A stretch of 64,000 nt of DNA from Candidatus Obscuribacterales bacterium. Its GTDB lineage: Bacteria > Cyanobacteriota > Vampirovibrionia > Obscuribacterales > Obscuribacteraceae. The notes under the pieces are model-generated. The model was not told the origin of the DNA, did no database searches, and saw only the letters and a list, made by a program, of their open reading frames with translations. Position 1 is the stretch's first letter. Every line of letters starts with the position of its first letter. The DNA is taken from contig JARLHI010000029.1 in the NCBI GenBank assembly GCA_031292355.1, positions 1 to 64,000 on the forward strand. The letters run 5' to 3'. The translations under genes and the position numbers were made by a program. Below are positions 10,045 through 18,512 of the stretch, piece after piece.

Positions 10045-11070
10045 GTGAGCCTACCTAAATCGAACGATATCATTACCGGTCCCCGCAAAGTGCTGATTAC
10101 TGGCGCAACAGGATTTGTCGGTGCCAATCTGGCTCGGTATCTGGTTGAAAGCGGCCATCAAGTTTCAGCGCTGTTGCGTCCTGGCTACAAAGCTAAACTT
10201 GCCGACAATTCTAATGGGCATGATCTTTTGCAGATCAAAGAACGTATTCAATCATGGAACAGTGAAGTTGATTTGATTGAAGCGGATCTGCTCAGTGCTG
10301 ATTCGGTCAAAGAAACGATATTAACAATCAAGCCTGATTGGATTTTTAACCTTGCCGCTCACGGTGCCTATTCGTGGCAAAGTAACCCTCTGGCAATTGT
10401 TTCTTCCAATGTGACGGCGCTCGCTAATTTACTTGATGAAAGCAGCAAGATTGGTTTTGACGCATTCGTCAATGCGGGTTCTTCATCTGAATATGGATTC
10501 AAAGACCATGCCCCGCTTGAAACTGAGGAAGCTAGACCAAATAGTCTTTACGCTGTGACGAAGATGGCTGGCACAAATTTGTGTGGCGTAATTGCTAGAC
10601 GCAATAATTTATCGATTTCAACTTTGCGCCTATATTCGGTCTATGGTCCCTTTGAAGATGAACGGCGGTTGATTCCTACTTTGATCAAATATGGTTTGCT
10701 GGGCGAATTACCACCACTGGTTAATCCTTACATTGCTCGCGACTTCATCTATATAGATGATGTTTGTCGTGCCTTCGTCAAAGCGGCGCTTGCGCAGACC
10801 AAGGAAATTGGGGCTGTGTACAATATCGGCACTGGCGTTCAGACAACCATTGAAGGCGTTGTCCAGAAGGCTTGCAAAGTTATGTCGATTAATGACACGC
10901 CTGTTTGGGGATCGATGAGTGATCGCAATTGGGATACGTCTATATGGATCGCCAATTGTGAAAAAGCCATGAAAGTGTTGCAATGGCAAGCTTCGGTTGA
11001 TTTCGAAAACGGGCTGCAACAGACCGTTGCCTGGACTAAAAAAACAAAGGAGCGCGCGCTTACGTTTTGA
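10045..11070 (+). CDS. Extended SDR NAD-dependent epimerase/dehydratase (nucleotide-sugar type)
   Basis: The 341-residue protein has the Rossmann motif TGATGFVG (about residues 19-26), a Ser-rich NAGSSSEYG segment near 143-151, and the catalytic Tyr169-x3-Lys173 in YAVTK. This is the arrangement of sugar-nucleotide 4-epimerases, 4,6-dehydratases and reductases. A later motif RDFIYIDDVCRA is typical of nucleotide-sugar SDRs. The GTG start at 10045 has AGGAG about 12 bases upstream. The 3' end overlaps the convergent prenyltransferase-repeat gene by 11 bases. Likely role: making a rare deoxy or branched sugar for a surface glycan. The exact reaction is unknown. Confidence 0.75.
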   Translation: MSLPKSNDIITGPRKVLITGATGFVGANLARYLVESGHQVSALLRPGYKAKLADNSNGHDLLQIKERIQSWNSEVDLIEADLLSADSVKETILTIKPDWIFNLAAHGAYSWQSNPLAIVSSNVTALANLLDESSKIGFDAFVNAGSSSEYGFKDHAPLETEEARPNSLYAVTKMAGTNLCGVIARRNNLSISTLRLYSVYGPFEDERRLIPTLIKYGLLGELPPLVNPYIARDFIYIDDVCRAFVKAALAQTKEIGAVYNIGTGVQTTIEGVVQKACKVMSINDTPVWGSMSDRNWDTSIWIANCEKAMKVLQWQASVDFENGLQQTVAWTKKTKERALTF

Positions 11071-12055
11071 TTTTCAATAAATTTTTGCCGCGTGCTGTAC
11101 TTAATGCCAGAGACGCGATGGCGCTCACAATATTGTTGGGGCCAAAGCTGCCGTCCTTATGCTGGCTTCGCAAGAGCTTATTCAATTTATCGCTGTAATC
11201 AACATGATGCAGATCGAAAGCAAGAATTGCCCAGGATAAGGCGAGGGCGGTGTCATTGTCATTGTGGTTAGTTTGCAGTCGTTTTAATGCTGCATCGATG
11301 ATGCTTTTTTCTTTTGAATCTTGCAAGGCTACTAGCGCTTCGCCAGTAGTTACGGCGTACGATGGCAAATCCACCCCGAGTGTTTTGTGAGCGCCATGGT
11401 TCCATCCACCATCAGCGCAGGCATGCTCGTAGAAATAATCATTAGCGAAATTGACTGCGGCTTTGATTCCGACATAGTCGGGAATGCCCATTACCTTTAA
11501 AGCGTAAAGCGCATACGAACTTGGTTCGACCCAGTGGGAGCATTTTGCGTTCCAGGGCCAGCCACGTCCATAATGTAGTGCATTCACCCCACCAAGCAGC
11601 AACAAAACTAATCGTGCAGATGCTCGGTACAGTTCAACTCGCATGTCGAAAAGGAATGAATAGGCCTTGGCAATCGCTGCTTCCATTGCTTTTAATTTTT
11701 TTGTGTCGCGTTCTGCGTCAATAAAAATTCGCAATGCAAGAAGCGCAGGGCCAGTGCACCATTCTGATTGACCGATGACCGGCGCAGTAGACCAACCGCC
11801 ATCCTTATTCTGATTTTTGAGCAAAAAGTTTGTCGCAATTTCGCGGGCGGAAGTCTTTTCGTTAGCCGCATAGAGAGCCAGTGCGCACCATACGGTGGCT
11901 TCTGTTGAAGGGCCTTTGCCAGTGACATAGCTCCAGTATCCGTCTTTGCAACCATGATTGAGGTACGAACAAACTTTCGTTAAAGCTTGCTCGACTGCAG
12001 ACACCTGTGCTGACTGACTGATATCTAGTGGGTTGTCAGCATTCATTCTGTTCAT
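11060..12055 (-). CDS. Prenyltransferase/squalene-cyclase-type alpha-toroid repeat protein
   Basis: The 331-residue product has repeated Q-x-x-D-G-G-W-like elements: NQNKDGGWST near 80, ACADGGWNHG near 215 and SQHKDGSFGP near 310. These are characteristic of the alpha/alpha toroid of squalene-hopene cyclases and prenyltransferase beta subunits. At about half the length of a cyclase and without the D-x-D-D-T-A acid motif, it is probably not a full triterpene cyclase. No signal peptide is visible. ATG 12055 is used; a second ATG three codons in is equally possible. It might bind an isoprenoid lipid or act as a structural fold. Function unknown. Confidence 0.65.
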   Translation of the reverse strand: MNRMNADNPLDISQSAQVSAVEQALTKVCSYLNHGCKDGYWSYVTGKGPSTEATVWCALALYAANEKTSAREIATNFLLKNQNKDGGWSTAPVIGQSEWCTGPALLALRIFIDAERDTKKLKAMEAAIAKAYSFLFDMRVELYRASARLVLLLLGGVNALHYGRGWPWNAKCSHWVEPSSYALYALKVMGIPDYVGIKAAVNFANDYFYEHACADGGWNHGAHKTLGVDLPSYAVTTGEALVALQDSKEKSIIDAALKRLQTNHNDNDTALALSWAILAFDLHHVDYSDKLNKLLRSQHKDGSFGPNNIVSAIASLALSTARGKNLLKIKT

Positions 12056-12401
12056 TTGTTTCCAAGCGACCTGGGATATTTAACCTAAAAGCAGAAAATA
12101 TGATCGCCACAACTTTAGTGCTTTATGCCCTCTAACTTTAACACGCGCTCATAAAACGTGCGCCGGCCTGCTTATTCGGATTTGTTATTTGCAATACATG
12201 AGAAATTTTTGAATGCTTTGACCTACTAGGCAGGTTGATTGTCAAAGGGTAAGATATTTATATGCCGACTGATTGAATCGCCGCGAGGCGAAGTGACTGG
12301 GCGGACTATGTGGAGGTATTGCTCGGTTTTGTTAGTTGACACGGCTCGCTCACTTCATGGTAGGCTTGTCCGTCATGTTTGTTGTTACTACTCAAATCAA
12401 G
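12056..12401 (+). promoter_or_regulatory. Upstream region of the flp pilin gene
   Basis: No convincing gene is present. The stretch contains a seven-base inverted repeat, CTTTGAC (12216-12222) and GTCAAAG (12241-12247). It also has a small hairpin TCGCC-GCGA-GGCGA with a GNRA-type loop (12278-12291), and a TTGACA at 12336-12341 that lacks a good -10 at 17 bases. It most likely carries the pilin promoter and 5' UTR. Confidence 0.4.
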
Positions 12402-12458
12402 GTAATGTTTCGAAAATACAGGTAACGGGTAAGATAATCTTGTCCCCTGTGACATTAC
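12402..12458 (+). promoter_or_regulatory. Long imperfect hairpin in the flp 5' UTR
   Basis: GTAATGT (12402-12408) pairs perfectly with ACATTAC (12452-12458). Inside it ACAGG (12418-12422) pairs with CCTGT (12446-12450), then GG with CC, and AAGA with TCTT around a three-base loop. The hairpin ends five bases before the AGGAGG ribosome-binding site of the pilin. Such a stem could set transcript stability or translation of this highly expressed gene. That role is inferred. Confidence 0.5.
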
Positions 12459-12476
12459 TATCAAGGAGGTTATTCA

Positions 12477-12674
12477 ATGATTAGCCGTTTTATTAACGAT
12501 GAATCAGGTCAAGGTATTACAGAATACGGCGCCATCTTGGCATTCGTTGCTATTCTCGTAGCCCTTGTATTCAGTTTGACTCAAGGTGCCCTCAAAGGCG
12601 CTATCTGCTCAGCTTTCTCCGCTGTAGCAAATCAGTTGAACAACCTGTCATCCGCTGCTGGTGCTGCTTCGTAG
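12477..12674 (+). CDS. flp: Flp/Fap-type type IVb pilin
   Basis: The 65-residue protein is the major-pilin type of Tad systems. A short basic/polar leader ends at Gly11, and the mature start QGITEY places Glu at +5 and Tyr at +6, as required by TadV/CpaA-type prepilin peptidases. A 20-residue hydrophobic helix (AILAFVAILVALVFSLT) and a small Ala/Ser-rich tail follow. AGGAGG lies eight bases before the ATG. The gene is alone, flanked by a structured leader and a strong terminator, as expected for a pilin made in excess. The assembly genes begin about 6 kb downstream, and the peptidase gene is at 24751-25302. Confidence 0.9.
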   Translation: MISRFINDESGQGITEYGAILAFVAILVALVFSLTQGALKGAICSAFSAVANQLNNLSSAAGAAS

Positions 12675-12731
12675 TTACCAAACTGCAAGGTCATCGCACT
12701 AGTTGCCTTGATCTGACAGATCAAAAAATTT

Positions 12732-12764
12732 ACCGGAAGGTCCTCGGACTTTCCGGTTTTTTTT
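12732..12764 (+). terminator. Rho-independent terminator of flp
   Basis: ACCGGAAGGTCC (12732-12743) pairs with GGACTTTCCGGT (12746-12757), with one G-U pair, and runs directly into eight T residues (12757-12764). This is a textbook intrinsic terminator 57 bases after the pilin stop codon. Confidence 0.92.
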
Positions 12765-12892
12765 GCATTGAAATAGAGCCTGTGTTTTTGCAGGCTGCAC
12801 AAAATATTATTCCTGAGTCACCAGGAATTTTTCAAAGAAGGTCTGACAATTATTTTTGGCCACCAATTTGCAGCAGTGGTTGCCAGCGATCG

Positions 12893-13414
12893 TCAAGACT
12901 GGCTCTTTCTCTTACTTTGACGTAGATAATTCCGGGCAAAATCTTTTTTTTCAATACGACCAATGCGACCAGTACCATATGGAAAGAGCGGCTCGACTCG
13001 ATACAAACACTCGTTGGAATTTTCATCGATTTTGCTGATGTCGATCACTGTGGTGTATTTGTCGGTGTTTGAGACGATCGATTGAAAGAGCCAGATTGTC
13101 GTCGCTATAGTCGACATGCCGACGAAGAGTAACCCGATGGCTGCAATAATTTTGAGCCAGAGTCTACCAAATTTATAGAATGCGACAAGCCAGACTGAGG
13201 GCAGCAGAAACCAGAGAATTTGGACAAGTCCGTTCACGCTTGCACTAGTAAATAAATATCCGGCGCCACCGGGAAATGAGTCGCAGACCCAAATGCAAGC
13301 AATCGCGATATAGGCGACGAAGGCTACAAAAGCGGCAGTATAAGCCGTTTTCTTTTGGTCCTCAACGACTGGGCTGAATCTCGCAAGCACTAGCACCTCT
13401 TTGGGGCGCACCAT
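12893..13414 (-). CDS. Small integral membrane protein of unknown function
   Basis: The 173-residue protein has three or four hydrophobic segments: about 24-46, 58-80 and 85-112. A polar C-terminal tail of about 60 residues, ending in a basic run RQSKRKSQS, follows. I recognise no family. It lies on the minus strand between the pilin terminator and the next membrane-protein gene, 44 bases downstream of that gene's stop, so the two may share a transcript. ATG 13414 has GGATGGG about ten bases upstream. Confidence 0.6.
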   Translation of the reverse strand: MVRPKEVLVLARFSPVVEDQKKTAYTAAFVAFVAYIAIACIWVCDSFPGGAGYLFTSASVNGLVQILWFLLPSVWLVAFYKFGRLWLKIIAAIGLLFVGMSTIATTIWLFQSIVSNTDKYTTVIDISKIDENSNECLYRVEPLFPYGTGRIGRIEKKDFARNYLRQSKRKSQS

Positions 13415-13458
13415 TCGTGGTGCCCATCCGTGTTGCCTATGAGCCCGTCGTTAAATTT

Positions 13459-14655
13459 CTAGCTGATCAACAATTTATTGACTTGGGGATCTCTTAATTT
13501 CCAGATGAAGCCGTCAGTGATGTAGTGATAAAAGTTACTTGCTACATACACAGTCGTAAATGCAAGACCAGCATTTACACCATGATCGACCATGAAACGT
13601 GGAAACAAATAGGCGAGCGTGAAGCCAACTGAAAAGAGCAAACCAAAGTATTTAAAAGATGTCCAGGTCAAAAGCATTTTGGAAATCTGGTGGAAAGCGA
13701 CGTTTTCAGGCAATCCTTTTTCTTTGAAATAAAATGCGGAGGTGACGACGAGATACTGGCACGAGTGGAACCAGTTTGTAGAGAATGCCCACCACAAAGT
13801 AGCAAAGGCACCTTTTGCGCTAATCACAAGCAAAATCAAAGTCATGATTGTAAGCAAAGCTGGCAGAGGAAACATCTGTTTGGTTTTGATGAATCGAGTA
13901 ATAATCATGCCCACAAACGCTAGTACCGAAATTTGCAATGCGCCAAGCGCTACAAATCCTGCCCATTCTGGCAAAACACCCCAGTAAGGAACGGTGAAAC
14001 CATTGAGTGCTTTGAGGTTAAAGTCAGGCGAAGAAAACATTCGTACAACCATGAACACAATGGTGGCATTGACCATGCCAGCCATGATCAACTTCTCGAC
14101 CTTATTCAAATAGTATTGACGCTTATAGCAATAAATCAAAGAGATACCATAGGACTGCGCCATCTGATGTTGGAAGCCCCAGGCGAGAATAACTTTGAGT
14201 GCGAGCGTGGCTGCGTTAGGAACGTAGAAGACCGTCAAACCCAGGCCAATAGCGGCCAGAAAAACAAAGAATACGGGCAAACCGAGTTTGCTTCTGGTGT
14301 CTTTGCTGAAATAAACACGGAAGAAAGTAGCGGGTGCATGACCATCACCAAAGATGTGCATACCGATAACGCTTGCAGCAGCCAGCCAGAAAGCAGGGCT
14401 GTTCGTGCTTAAATCCAGTTTGTAATTAGTAAGGTACAGGCATAAATAAAGAACCCAGAAAAGTCCGCCGCAGCAAAATAGTAAGTCGATCTTCGGGCTT
14501 AAAATCCAGGGATAGGGAGCGGATTTCGTTGGGGTGTCGGCGCTTGCTTCTTCTCTTTTAACTGCCGCTTCGACCGGGTCGACGCTCAGGCCTTTAAGTA
14601 GATTGAGATTATCGTTTGCGCTTAAGCCACCTTCTCCCATAGTAATGTCGCTCAC
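13459..14655 (-). CDS. Multi-pass membrane protein with conserved His motifs, unknown function
   Basis: About 398 residues. A 45-residue polar N-terminus precedes roughly nine membrane helices. Distinctive segments are HIFGDGHAPATFFRVYF, WGFQHQMAQSYGISLIYCY and FHSCQYLVVTSAFYF, each with a His at a helix edge. This resembles membrane metalloenzymes or lipid-modifying proteins, but I cannot name a family. A longer frame opens at TTG 14676. GTG 14655 is preferred because GGAGG lies seven bases upstream; ATG 14640 is also possible. It is divergent from the GT39-like gene, with about 107 bases between the starts. Confidence 0.6.
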   Translation of the reverse strand: MSDITMGEGGLSANDNLNLLKGLSVDPVEAAVKREEASADTPTKSAPYPWILSPKIDLLFCCGGLFWVLYLCLYLTNYKLDLSTNSPAFWLAAASVIGMHIFGDGHAPATFFRVYFSKDTRSKLGLPVFFVFLAAIGLGLTVFYVPNAATLALKVILAWGFQHQMAQSYGISLIYCYKRQYYLNKVEKLIMAGMVNATIVFMVVRMFSSPDFNLKALNGFTVPYWGVLPEWAGFVALGALQISVLAFVGMIITRFIKTKQMFPLPALLTIMTLILLVISAKGAFATLWWAFSTNWFHSCQYLVVTSAFYFKEKGLPENVAFHQISKMLLTWTSFKYFGLLFSVGFTLAYLFPRFMVDHGVNAGLAFTTVYVASNFYHYITDGFIWKLRDPQVNKLLIS

Positions 14656-14762
14656 TCGGGCACCTCCGAGAAACAAAGTCCATAATCGAACGTTATCAGA
14701 TTTCCTTTTCCTTTAGTTGCTATATTAATGTTCTTCCCATCTTAGGATGGATTTATCTTATC

Positions 14763-16451
14763 GTGAAGCTATTTCATCGGTTAGACAGGGGTTATATGTC
14801 GAAAGTAGTAGGCGCGAATGAGAGGGGTGGGGCTCTCGATTTGGTGCTTTTGTCACTGATTACGCTGACAGCATTACTTTTGCGCCTCCCTACTTTAAAG
14901 ATGGGTTTGTGGCTGGACGAGTTCATTTCAATCTACCTGGCTACCAGACCCAATCTACAAGAAACTTACGAATGGTTGTGGAGGGGGCTCGAGTTCAATC
15001 CGCCTCTCAATCATTTGCTGATGCGCGCTTACATCAGTAGTTTTGGCACGAATGAAATTGTCGTGCGCTTGCCATCATTATTCTGGGGTATTCTCCTGAT
15101 TCCAGCGCTGTACTGGCTGGGAGTGACAATCCACTCGCGCAAAACTGGTTTGTTCGCTGCGCTCTTTGGAGCCCTTGCGCCACAAGCAAATTATTTTGCC
15201 TGTCAGACGCGCCCTTATTCACTATCGACGCTCTTAAGCTGTCTTTGTCTGATTTATTTCTGTCGACTGCTTGATGGTAAGCGCAACGAGAAGAAGCTCG
15301 ATTTGCCCGTGTTTATAGTGCTGATGACCTTGCTGTGCTATTCGTCAACATTTGGCGTTTTTTCACTGGCCGCGTTTGTGGTGGCATATGTGGTGCTATG
15401 TCTACGTGACCGCTCGGTTTCAGGCGCATCGAACCCGACTGATGAAAATTTGTCTTTTCGTCGCTTCCTCTTTGCCTTTGGCATTCCTTCTGTGTTGCTT
15501 TTGCCCTGGTTGCCAACGATGTGGCACCAGGCCAAAATAATCAAGCCAGTTGATCCTTGCAAACTGGTTGAATTGCCCTGGGCTTTTGGCGCCTGCCTGA
15601 CCACAATGCTGCCAGTGCCGCTTCTGTTAGGCATATGGCTGGCAGTTATTGGTGCTGTGCTTGCAGTTGCCTGTCTTTTGTTTCAGGCCTTTAAAGGTCG
15701 TTTGAACGATCAGTTCTCGAAATTGCGCGGCGCGTTTTTTGCGATGCCTTCTAGCTATGTAGTTTTACTGGCAATGACCTTTTTGCCTGCTGCGATCATG
15801 GGCGCTTTTGCCGGAGTGTGGCTGGGATATTTTCGCTATATTTATCCCTTTTCACCGGCAGAATGGATGTTGCTCGCTCTTGTTGTGTGTAGCTTGACTC
15901 CTGTAAGCCCAGAGAAAAAGTTCTGGCGTCCACTCTTAGCTGGCTTCGTCTTGGTTTCATACTGTCTCGTTAACGTCGCATATATCTTGTGGTTTGATCA
16001 AAAGTCGCAATCTGGTTTGAAGCTCGTGGCTCAAGCCATTCGCGACGGCAAATTCGATCACAGCGTTTTGATGCTGGCACCAGATTTGCCCGGTCCTACT
16101 CTCTATTACTACTCGAGCCCGGCAGAACGAACGGCTCATCACGTTGAGATCCACGGCTTCGTCAGATGGGAACCAAACACTCCCACAGTTGGCGATGTGA
16201 TGGCTGAGCAGTGGTCATCACCTACAGTTGTAGATGATTATGTGGCGCGAATTGAGAAATTTCGTGGGCAGGGTTTCGAATATCTGGCGTTCACCAGGGA
16301 TTCAAATTCATTTGGCACAGAGCAAATTCCCATAAAACTTCGAGTGGAGCAGCTCTTCGAAAAGCTTAAGGCTCGCTATAAAATTGTCAAAGAAGAGGGA
16401 AACTACCCGGGTGTCACCGAATCCATGCAGGTCATATTTTTTAAGCTATAG
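14763..16451 (+). CDS. GT39/ArnT-like polyprenyl-phosphate glycosyltransferase
   Basis: The 562-residue protein has about eleven membrane helices. After the first comes the GT-C acidic motif M-G-L-W-L-D-E-F (Asp52, Glu53), then NPPLNHLL near 79 and RLPSLFWG near 100. These are hallmarks of the PMT/ArnT superfamily, which transfers sugars from polyprenyl phosphate to proteins or lipids on the periplasmic side. A soluble C-terminal domain of about 130 residues follows. The start is GTG 14763; the upstream sequence is weak for a ribosome-binding site. The 3' end overlaps the convergent membrane-protein gene by six bases. The acceptor is unknown. Confidence 0.75.
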   Translation: MKLFHRLDRGYMSKVVGANERGGALDLVLLSLITLTALLLRLPTLKMGLWLDEFISIYLATRPNLQETYEWLWRGLEFNPPLNHLLMRAYISSFGTNEIVVRLPSLFWGILLIPALYWLGVTIHSRKTGLFAALFGALAPQANYFACQTRPYSLSTLLSCLCLIYFCRLLDGKRNEKKLDLPVFIVLMTLLCYSSTFGVFSLAAFVVAYVVLCLRDRSVSGASNPTDENLSFRRFLFAFGIPSVLLLPWLPTMWHQAKIIKPVDPCKLVELPWAFGACLTTMLPVPLLLGIWLAVIGAVLAVACLLFQAFKGRLNDQFSKLRGAFFAMPSSYVVLLAMTFLPAAIMGAFAGVWLGYFRYIYPFSPAEWMLLALVVCSLTPVSPEKKFWRPLLAGFVLVSYCLVNVAYILWFDQKSQSGLKLVAQAIRDGKFDHSVLMLAPDLPGPTLYYYSSPAERTAHHVEIHGFVRWEPNTPTVGDVMAEQWSSPTVVDDYVARIEKFRGQGFEYLAFTRDSNSFGTEQIPIKLRVEQLFEKLKARYKIVKEEGNYPGVTESMQVIFFKL

Positions 16452-18023
16452 CTTGACCAGCACCATAGCGTCTTGGTCGCGATAAATCGTCTTCCATTCT
16501 GGGTCTTTGGCCAGTGTTTGAGTGATGGGCATGAAAACTGGCGCAAATACATAGGCAATTTTGTAGTCCTGCATCAGCTGGCGCCAGTTATTTTGGCACA
16601 GCATCATCTCTTTATACTGAGCCACGAGAGCCGGTTCGAACATACTAAAACGACTATCCATAAAGATATCAATGGGCGGGTTGATGTACCAGGTCATACA
16701 GCTGCCGTACAAACCTTCATTGAGTAGTCTTCCTTTTTGCGGATGTTCGCGTAAGAATGCAATTGCTTTCAGCGGCGGCTTGATTACGGCAGTGTCTTCA
16801 GGCAGCTGCGGGGTGCGCACGCCACTGGAAAGAAATGCCCCAACTATAGTGATGAGCAGAATCAGCGAGGCCCCATAAAATGGCATCGGTTTCCAAAGCT
16901 CGTCCAGGAAACGATTCACTTGAGCGATGAAATTATCTGCTGCGTTTTGAACACTGCGACTTCTTACATTTAATTCGCTGAGGCCGGCGCAAGCCAGAAT
17001 GACAGCGATCGGCACCAATTTTGCGTGTTTGACGGCAAACACCGTAGCGACAACGAGAAAAGCTAGAGGCAACAAATCGGAGCATCGATTACGACCGCTC
17101 TTAATTGAATAGGCAAACCAGAGGTAATAGCAAATACCCAGAATAATTAAAGCAATTGCCGCTGGGGATGCGAGATCTGGGGCTTGGTGATCGATATTGT
17201 CATAGCTGACTGGCGAAATCGCCAGGCGCCAGATGTAGTACCAGATGCGATGACCCCAGGGATTTATGCAGGTCGCTAACGAGCTGCTACAGATAGTGAA
17301 CGCAAGGAGGGGCAGATACGTGGGCCACTTCTTTTCTTTTATTAGCGATTCGGCAATAACGACGAGTCCGTGGAGTGCTAGAAAGCCAAGCCCTAAAGGA
17401 AATAGCATGTGTGTGTTGGACCACAATGCCATAACGAGAAAACTCAGAGCGGCACAGACATACATTTGCTTTTGGGATTTCAAACCATAATGCAAATTGG
17501 CTGCTACTAAAATTGCCATATAGAGCATCGAAAAAATTTCTGGACGGGCAAAAATGCGCAGATACGAGGCTGAGAATCCCAGAATTAGCACAATCAAGCT
17601 CAAAAGCATGGGCACTCGCCCGCGAACCAGATACGTCATAGGCAAAGCCAGCAGAGCTGTGCATGCGACCAGTCCGGTTGTCGCAAGAATTCCTTGAAGA
17701 CCAGCTTGAGCCCAGATTTTAAAGAAAAGAATTTCGACCAACCATTGATATTGCATCAATGGCAGATTTCTTCCAACAATTGCATAGGTTGAGAGGTTGG
17801 AAGAAAACGGGTCGATAAAAGGCAAAGCATTATGGCTGGTGATGAAACGACCCATAGCGAGAATCCAACATATATCTGGATCGCGCAGGCCAACGAGACA
17901 GGCAACAACAGCAGCAACAAGAATGGCAAAAACGAAAGTTGTAAAAGCGAGGAGCCCAGCCAATTTGACTGTAATTCGTTGATGACCTTCGCTTGCTTCT
18001 GGTTTTGTTTTGTTGGTTGCCAT
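16446..18023 (-). CDS. Multi-pass membrane protein with DPDI motif, paralogue of the 3084-4673 gene
   Basis: The 525-residue protein repeats the architecture of the 3084-4673 gene: one N-terminal helix, then R-D-P-D-I-C-W-I-L-A-M-G-R-F-I and LPFIDPFSSN. About ten further helices follow. A C-terminal soluble domain contains GRLLNEGLYGSCMTWY and FMDSRFSMFEPALV. In the family, D-P-D-I-x-W-H-L and the late D-x-R motif are the most conserved points, and both are kept. The two copies in one window suggest a recent or maintained duplication. No experimental role is known to me; GT-C-type sugar transfer is inferred. ATG 18023 is used. Confidence 0.65.
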   Translation of the reverse strand: MATNKTKPEASEGHQRITVKLAGLLAFTTFVFAILVAAVVACLVGLRDPDICWILAMGRFITSHNALPFIDPFSSNLSTYAIVGRNLPLMQYQWLVEILFFKIWAQAGLQGILATTGLVACTALLALPMTYLVRGRVPMLLSLIVLILGFSASYLRIFARPEIFSMLYMAILVAANLHYGLKSQKQMYVCAALSFLVMALWSNTHMLFPLGLGFLALHGLVVIAESLIKEKKWPTYLPLLAFTICSSSLATCINPWGHRIWYYIWRLAISPVSYDNIDHQAPDLASPAAIALIILGICYYLWFAYSIKSGRNRCSDLLPLAFLVVATVFAVKHAKLVPIAVILACAGLSELNVRSRSVQNAADNFIAQVNRFLDELWKPMPFYGASLILLITIVGAFLSSGVRTPQLPEDTAVIKPPLKAIAFLREHPQKGRLLNEGLYGSCMTWYINPPIDIFMDSRFSMFEPALVAQYKEMMLCQNNWRQLMQDYKIAYVFAPVFMPITQTLAKDPEWKTIYRDQDAMVLVKL

Positions 18024-18512
18024 TTTAAATCAAGTTTGTTCAGTCTGCTTGACTGCAGTATGAATGACGATAGTGAAGGGTCTTTTCGGTCATACACAAA
18101 TTTAACGATCGTCAGCGACGTTTCAGTCAGAACTTCGCTGTCTTGCGAACGTGGTTGTCAGAGTTGCGCAAGGCGGTGCGCGCCGCGCTCGTGATGGTAT
18201 TTTAAATCGTTTTTGTTGGTGCCAATGAAGTGTCACTCAATTCAGCGTGATTCTAATTCTTGACTGCTGTGTCAAAGCCAAGCAGGGCTGTGGAAACGCC
18301 CAACCGCTGTACGTTTCCAAGGTGTGCTCGACAGTCGACTCAAGGAGATACTGATTAAGACTCATTCTTTATCGGTCGGTGTTTTGAAGTGATGTACCAG
18401 TGGGTAAAAAGTTTATGGAGTGGGCAGGACAAGCGTTGTTCTTGACCAACCAATGTGCGTTAATAGTAAATGGTTAATCTTTCTCACAAAAGAATAGATA
18501 GGGGGAACCGTA
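18024..18512 (+). promoter_or_regulatory. Leader of the tad assembly operon, with inverted repeat and promoter candidate
   Basis: No gene is visible. There is a perfect eight-base inverted repeat, TGGAAACG (18291-18298) and CGTTTCCA (18312-18319). TTGACC at 18442-18447 followed after 16 bases by TAGTAA (18464-18469) is the best promoter candidate close to cpaB. The length suggests a regulated leader, but the evidence is weak. Confidence 0.35.

Noticed and set aside
12271..12330. Possible c-di-GMP-I riboswitch, suggested by a GNRA-loop hairpin
   Set aside because: The conserved core bases of the GEMM-I aptamer are absent around the hairpin.
12239..12484. 81-residue ORF overlapping the flp leader and start
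   Set aside because: It starts with TTG, lacks protein character, and runs through the hairpin and ribosome-binding site of flp.
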